Assembly: GCA_023430975.1 (NCBI GenBank)
Contig: JAEYYB010000057.1
Location: 124,001-188,000, forward strand
DNA: 64,000 nucleotides
Source: Bacillota bacterium
Lineage (GTDB): Bacteria; Bacillota; Clostridia; Acetivibrionales; DSM-2933
Reading direction: 5' to 3'
A model generated the notes under the pieces. The model was not told where the DNA came from and ran no database searches. It saw nothing but the letters and a program-made list of their open reading frames with translations. A program made the translations under genes and the position numbers. Positions 60,995-64,000 of this stretch are shown here, in pieces (the stretch's first letter is position 1; every line of letters starts with the position of its first letter).

Positions 60995-62081
60995 GAAGGT
61001 AACAATTATAGGTCTGGGCCTTATAGGCGGTTCACTTGCAAGGGCTCTTAAAGAGCGAGTGGGAATCACTGACATTACCGCTATAAACAGATCTTCCGCA
61101 TCAATTGATGCGGCACTGAAAGATAAAATGATATCCAGGGGGTTTAGTGAATTAAACCAGCATGTATATGACTCGGATATAATATTCATTTGCACTCCGG
61201 TAAGGCGTGCAATAGAATATATCGAATTATTAAAAGAAAAGATTAAACCTGACTGTATATTAACAGACGTTGGTAGCACAAAGTCAGAAATTATATCATA
61301 TATTAACCAGATGGATAGTCCTCCATTATTTATTGGGGGGCATCCCATGGCAGGTTCAGAAAATACTGGTTATGAAGCAGGTTTTACACATTTATTTGAA
61401 AATGCATTTTATGTTTTGACACCAAGTAAAACAACTACCGATTATTCAATGAATCTCATGACTGAAATTGTTGAGAAAATCGGAGCTATTCCGGTAAAGC
61501 TACAGGCCGATGAACATGATAAGGCTACAGGTTGCATAAGCCATGTACCTCACATTATTGCCTCTACTCTTGTTAATATGGTAAGGTTTATGGATTCAGA
61601 AGATGGCAAAATGAAGCTTCTGGCAGCAGGAGGATTTAAGGACATTACAAGGATTGCATCTTCAAGTCCGGAAATGTGGGAAAATATAGTTCTGAGCAAT
61701 AAAGAGCAAATTGGAGGAATTTTAGATTTCTATGTCGAAATACTAAAAAAGTTTAAGGCATCTATGGAAAGTGATGATTCCGAAGCCATTTTAGATTTCT
61801 TTAAATCAGCAAAGGACTATAGGGACACATTTTCAAGTCACAAGCGAGGCCTATTTACTCCTGAGTATGATATATTGGTAGATATTATCGATGAACCGGG
61901 AATTTTGGGTGAAATAGCCACCTTACTTGGACGCAATAAGATAAATATTAAAAATATGAATGTTTTAAATAATCGAGAATTCCAGCAAGGCTGTTTAAAG
62001 GTCACATTACCTGATCCAGAAAGCCTTGATGTTGCACATAAGGTTCTAATCGAAAACGGTTATAAGGCTACTTGCATTTAA
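60984..62081 (+). CDS. tyrA: Prephenate dehydrogenase
   Basis: TyrA oxidises prephenate to 4-hydroxyphenylpyruvate for tyrosine synthesis. The 365-residue protein has an N-terminal NAD-binding Rossmann motif (GLGLIGGSLA), the catalytic HPMAGSE with its His, and a C-terminal ACT domain (about 295-365, VDIIDEPGILGEIATLLGRN), suggesting feedback by tyrosine. Its ATG lies inside the 3' end of aroF, so the two are coupled. aroA follows 48 bp later. Confidence 0.95.
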   Translation: MVDKKVTIIGLGLIGGSLARALKERVGITDITAINRSSASIDAALKDKMISRGFSELNQHVYDSDIIFICTPVRRAIEYIELLKEKIKPDCILTDVGSTKSEIISYINQMDSPPLFIGGHPMAGSENTGYEAGFTHLFENAFYVLTPSKTTTDYSMNLMTEIVEKIGAIPVKLQADEHDKATGCISHVPHIIASTLVNMVRFMDSEDGKMKLLAAGGFKDITRIASSSPEMWENIVLSNKEQIGGILDFYVEILKKFKASMESDDSEAILDFFKSAKDYRDTFSSHKRGLFTPEYDILVDIIDEPGILGEIATLLGRNKINIKNMNVLNNREFQQGCLKVTLPDPESLDVAHKVLIENGYKATCI

Positions 62082-62129
62082 AAACGCATACATTATAGCC
62101 TACTTACTATAAGAACGGGGGAATGCAAA

Positions 62130-63410
62130 ATGTTGATCGAGCAAAGAGATTCTCTTAGGGGAGAAATTACTGTACCAGGTGATAAATCCATATCTCATAG
62201 GGCCATTATGTTTGGTGCACTTGCAAAAGGTACCACTGAGATTGAGGGCTTCTTAATGGGTGAAGACTGCCTGAGCACCATTGACTGCTTTAGAAAAATG
62301 CAGGTAGGGATTGAAATTCTTCCTGGCAACAAGGTAAAAGTCCACGGTAATGGCCTGTATGGCTTAAAGCCCCATCCGGCAAATTCCCCTCTAAACACAG
62401 GAAAGTCAGGCACCTCTATCAGGCTTTTACTAGGTATACTGGCTGGTCAGCCACACAATTCGACTGTTGTGAGGGATGAATCTGCCCAGAGAAAACCTGT
62501 TGGCAGAGTAGTTAAACCACTTCGTCAAATGGGAGCAAACATAATCGGCAGAGAGGATGGAAACCTTTGTCCATTGCTCGTAACTCCTTCCAAGCTTAAA
62601 GGAATTAAATATGAGCTCTCCTTTGTCAATAACGAAATCAAATCACCAGTTTTAGTTGCAGGACTTTATGCAGAAGGGGACACAACTATTGTACAAAAAG
62701 TAAAAACAAGGGATCATACCGAGCTCATGTTGAACTACTTTGGTGCAGATATTAAGGTTGATGGCTTAACAGCTACAAGCAGAAGAATAGAGAACCTTTA
62801 TGCTCAAAAGGTTGAAATACCAGGTGATATATCTATCGCTGCGTATTTTATCACAGCCGGTCTCCTCACTCAAAACTCCGACATAACAATAAAAAATGTC
62901 GGCTTTAATCCAACTAGAACCGGTTTTATAGATGTTTATAAATCTATGGGAGCAAAGATAGAAATTTTTAACGAGAGAATAGCCGGTAATGAAAAGGTAG
63001 CCGACATAAGGGTTGTTTCATCTCAATTAAAGGCATGCGATATCGAGGGTGATATTATACCCCGCCTTGTAGATGAAATACCTATTATAGCTGTTGCTGC
63101 AACACAAGCCAAAGGTACCACAACAATTAAAAATCTCAAAGGCTTTAAGATTAAAGAATCAGGAAGAGTAAAAGCTATCGTAACAGAGCTTTCAAAAATA
63201 GGTGCAAGCGTACGTGAAACTGAAGATGGTATTATTATTGAAGGCGGTAAGTCATTGCGCGGTACCATTATTGAAAGTTACAACGATGCCTCCATTGCTA
63301 TGTCGATGTCTATAGCTGGCCTGATTGCTGAAGGTGAAACCATGATTAGAAAAGCACAGGTAGTTGACCTTGCTTTCCCAGACTTTTTCCCGCTTTTGAA
63401 TAATTTATAA
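62130..63410 (+). CDS. aroA: 3-phosphoshikimate 1-carboxyvinyltransferase (EPSP synthase)
   Basis: This enzyme adds the enolpyruvyl group to shikimate 3-phosphate. The 426-residue protein shows GDKSISHRAIMFGALAKG, NTGKSGTSIRLLLGILAG (the LNxGxxGT-like region), RDESAQRKPVGRVVKPL and the C-terminal DEIPIIAVAATQAKG, all conserved in class II-like bacterial EPSP synthases. The GGGGGAATG site precedes the start. It closes the aroF-tyrA-aroA operon and is followed by a strong hairpin. Confidence 0.96.
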   Translation: MLIEQRDSLRGEITVPGDKSISHRAIMFGALAKGTTEIEGFLMGEDCLSTIDCFRKMQVGIEILPGNKVKVHGNGLYGLKPHPANSPLNTGKSGTSIRLLLGILAGQPHNSTVVRDESAQRKPVGRVVKPLRQMGANIIGREDGNLCPLLVTPSKLKGIKYELSFVNNEIKSPVLVAGLYAEGDTTIVQKVKTRDHTELMLNYFGADIKVDGLTATSRRIENLYAQKVEIPGDISIAAYFITAGLLTQNSDITIKNVGFNPTRTGFIDVYKSMGAKIEIFNERIAGNEKVADIRVVSSQLKACDIEGDIIPRLVDEIPIIAVAATQAKGTTTIKNLKGFKIKESGRVKAIVTELSKIGASVRETEDGIIIEGGKSLRGTIIESYNDASIAMSMSIAGLIAEGETMIRKAQVVDLAFPDFFPLLNNL

Positions 63411-63474
63411 AAATTATAGTTTAAAAAAAATATTAATTTTAAAAAATAATAATTTATTGGTGTTATAATTTACC

Positions 63475-63534
63475 GACATAATAAAAACCAGGTGCAATTG
63501 ATTTCCATCAATCACATCTGGTTTATATTATGTC
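63475..63534. terminator. Long bidirectional terminator between aroA and rex
   Basis: GACATAATAAAAACCAGGTG pairs with CATCTGGTTTATATTATGTC, with an inner ATTGAT/ATCAAT stem. The almost perfect 60-bp palindrome serves both converging genes. Confidence 0.88.
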
Positions 63535-63542
63535 TTTTATTA

Positions 63543-64000
63543 TCAATCACCATCATTATCTTTACTGCTATCTTCTCTGTTAAATTCAAACTTCTCATTA
63601 AGCTTATATCCCAAAACCATAAGTCCATCACTTAAGTGGACATTTTCTATTATGACGTCGTATGGCAGCTTAAGATCCATTGGTGAAAAGTTCCACAGGC
63701 CTTTTACCCCAAGCTTGGCAGCCCTTTCTGCCACTGTCGGTGTCTGCTCAAATGGCACTGCCAGCATCGCGACATCAACATAATTCTCTTGGACAAAGCT
63801 TTCAAGCTCATCCAAGTGTCTAATAGGAATACCTCTTATATTCGTACCAACCAAGCTGGTATTAACATCAAAAATACCGATAATTTTGAAACCTCTTTTT
63901 TCAAAATTTGTATAATTTGCAAGTGCCTGACCCATATTACCGGCTCCGATAATTATAGCATGATAGTTGTTATTCAACCCAAGAATGTTACCGATTTCAT
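63543..64000 (-). CDS. rex: Redox-sensing transcriptional repressor Rex, 5' end outside the window
   Basis: Rex senses the NADH/NAD+ ratio and represses fermentation and respiration genes. The visible 152 codons are in frame to the right edge, so the N-terminal winged helix lies beyond the window. The part seen begins EIGNILGLNNNYHAIIIGAG and includes the Rossmann motif GAGNMGQAL, the FDVN loop and VDVAMLAVPFEQTPTVAERA. The last ~20 residues are charged. A start at the TTG at 63977 is not likely, since the family sequence continues upstream of it. Confidence 0.93.
   Translation of the reverse strand, partial: EIGNILGLNNNYHAIIIGAGNMGQALANYTNFEKRGFKIIGIFDVNTSLVGTNIRGIPIRHLDELESFVQENYVDVAMLAVPFEQTPTVAERAAKLGVKGLWNFSPMDLKLPYDVIIENVHLSDGLMVLGYKLNEKFEFNREDSSKDNDGD

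Overview
The window is low-GC Firmicute DNA. Two genes encode type I dockerins, one of them on a CelK-like family 9 cellobiohydrolase, so the source is most likely a cellulosome-forming clostridium of the Acetivibrio/Hungateiclostridium/Pseudobacteroides group (former Clostridium cluster III). The ctsR-mcsA-mcsB-clpC, radA-disA, rex and aroF-tyrA-aroA genes fit that placement. The species is inference.

Layout. 1-9.6 kb: a type I-C CRISPR-Cas locus read leftwards, from a WYL regulator through cas5-cas8c-cas7-cas3-cas4-cas1-cas2 to a leader and an array that runs off the left edge. cas8c carries a strong internal ribosome site that should give a separate Cas11c subunit. 10.3-12.5 kb: an NfeD-like membrane protein with a histidine-rich repeat, followed by flotillin. 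12.6-23.5 kb: an eight-gene leftward operon of two unknown proteins, an ATP-dependent nucleic-acid ligase, a SWIM zinc-finger protein, a HEAT-like protein, a MoxR AAA+ ATPase, a DUF5682 protein with TraB/TIKI-like motifs, and a VWA protein. This is the best candidate for an undescribed system. Its MoxR/DUF5682/VWA/SWIM core resembles the uncharacterised E. coli yehL-yehM-yehP-yehQ genes, here joined to a ligase.

23.7-35.2 kb: a secreted dockerin protein, an ArsC/Spx-like protein, a TrmB regulator overlapping lysA, a Ca2+-type P-ATPase, a frameshifted ADP-ribosylglycohydrolase with a second relic nearby, a GDSL lipoprotein, an M23 peptidase and a bactofilin. 35.4-44.3 kb: a 1603-residue DUF4011-type helicase-nuclease, the GH9 enzyme, a truncated tandem copy of its N-terminus, and an XRE regulator. 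44.4-59.5 kb: tyrS, disA, radA, a family 2 glycosyltransferase, a secreted LRR-transglutaminase protein, the CtsR heat-shock operon with a consensus CtsR box, and an EF-G paralogue. 59.8-64 kb: aroF-tyrA-aroA and, on the other strand, the 5'-truncated rex.

A family of ~100-bp imperfect palindromes is scattered through the intergenic spaces (copies near 9.95, 17.3, 30.8, 32.0, 33.6 and 43.7 kb, with partial copies near 20.7, 34.8, 44.4, 55.9 and 59.8 kb). The outer arms differ between copies but stay self-complementary within each copy. One full copy and one miniature lie inside the eight-gene operon.
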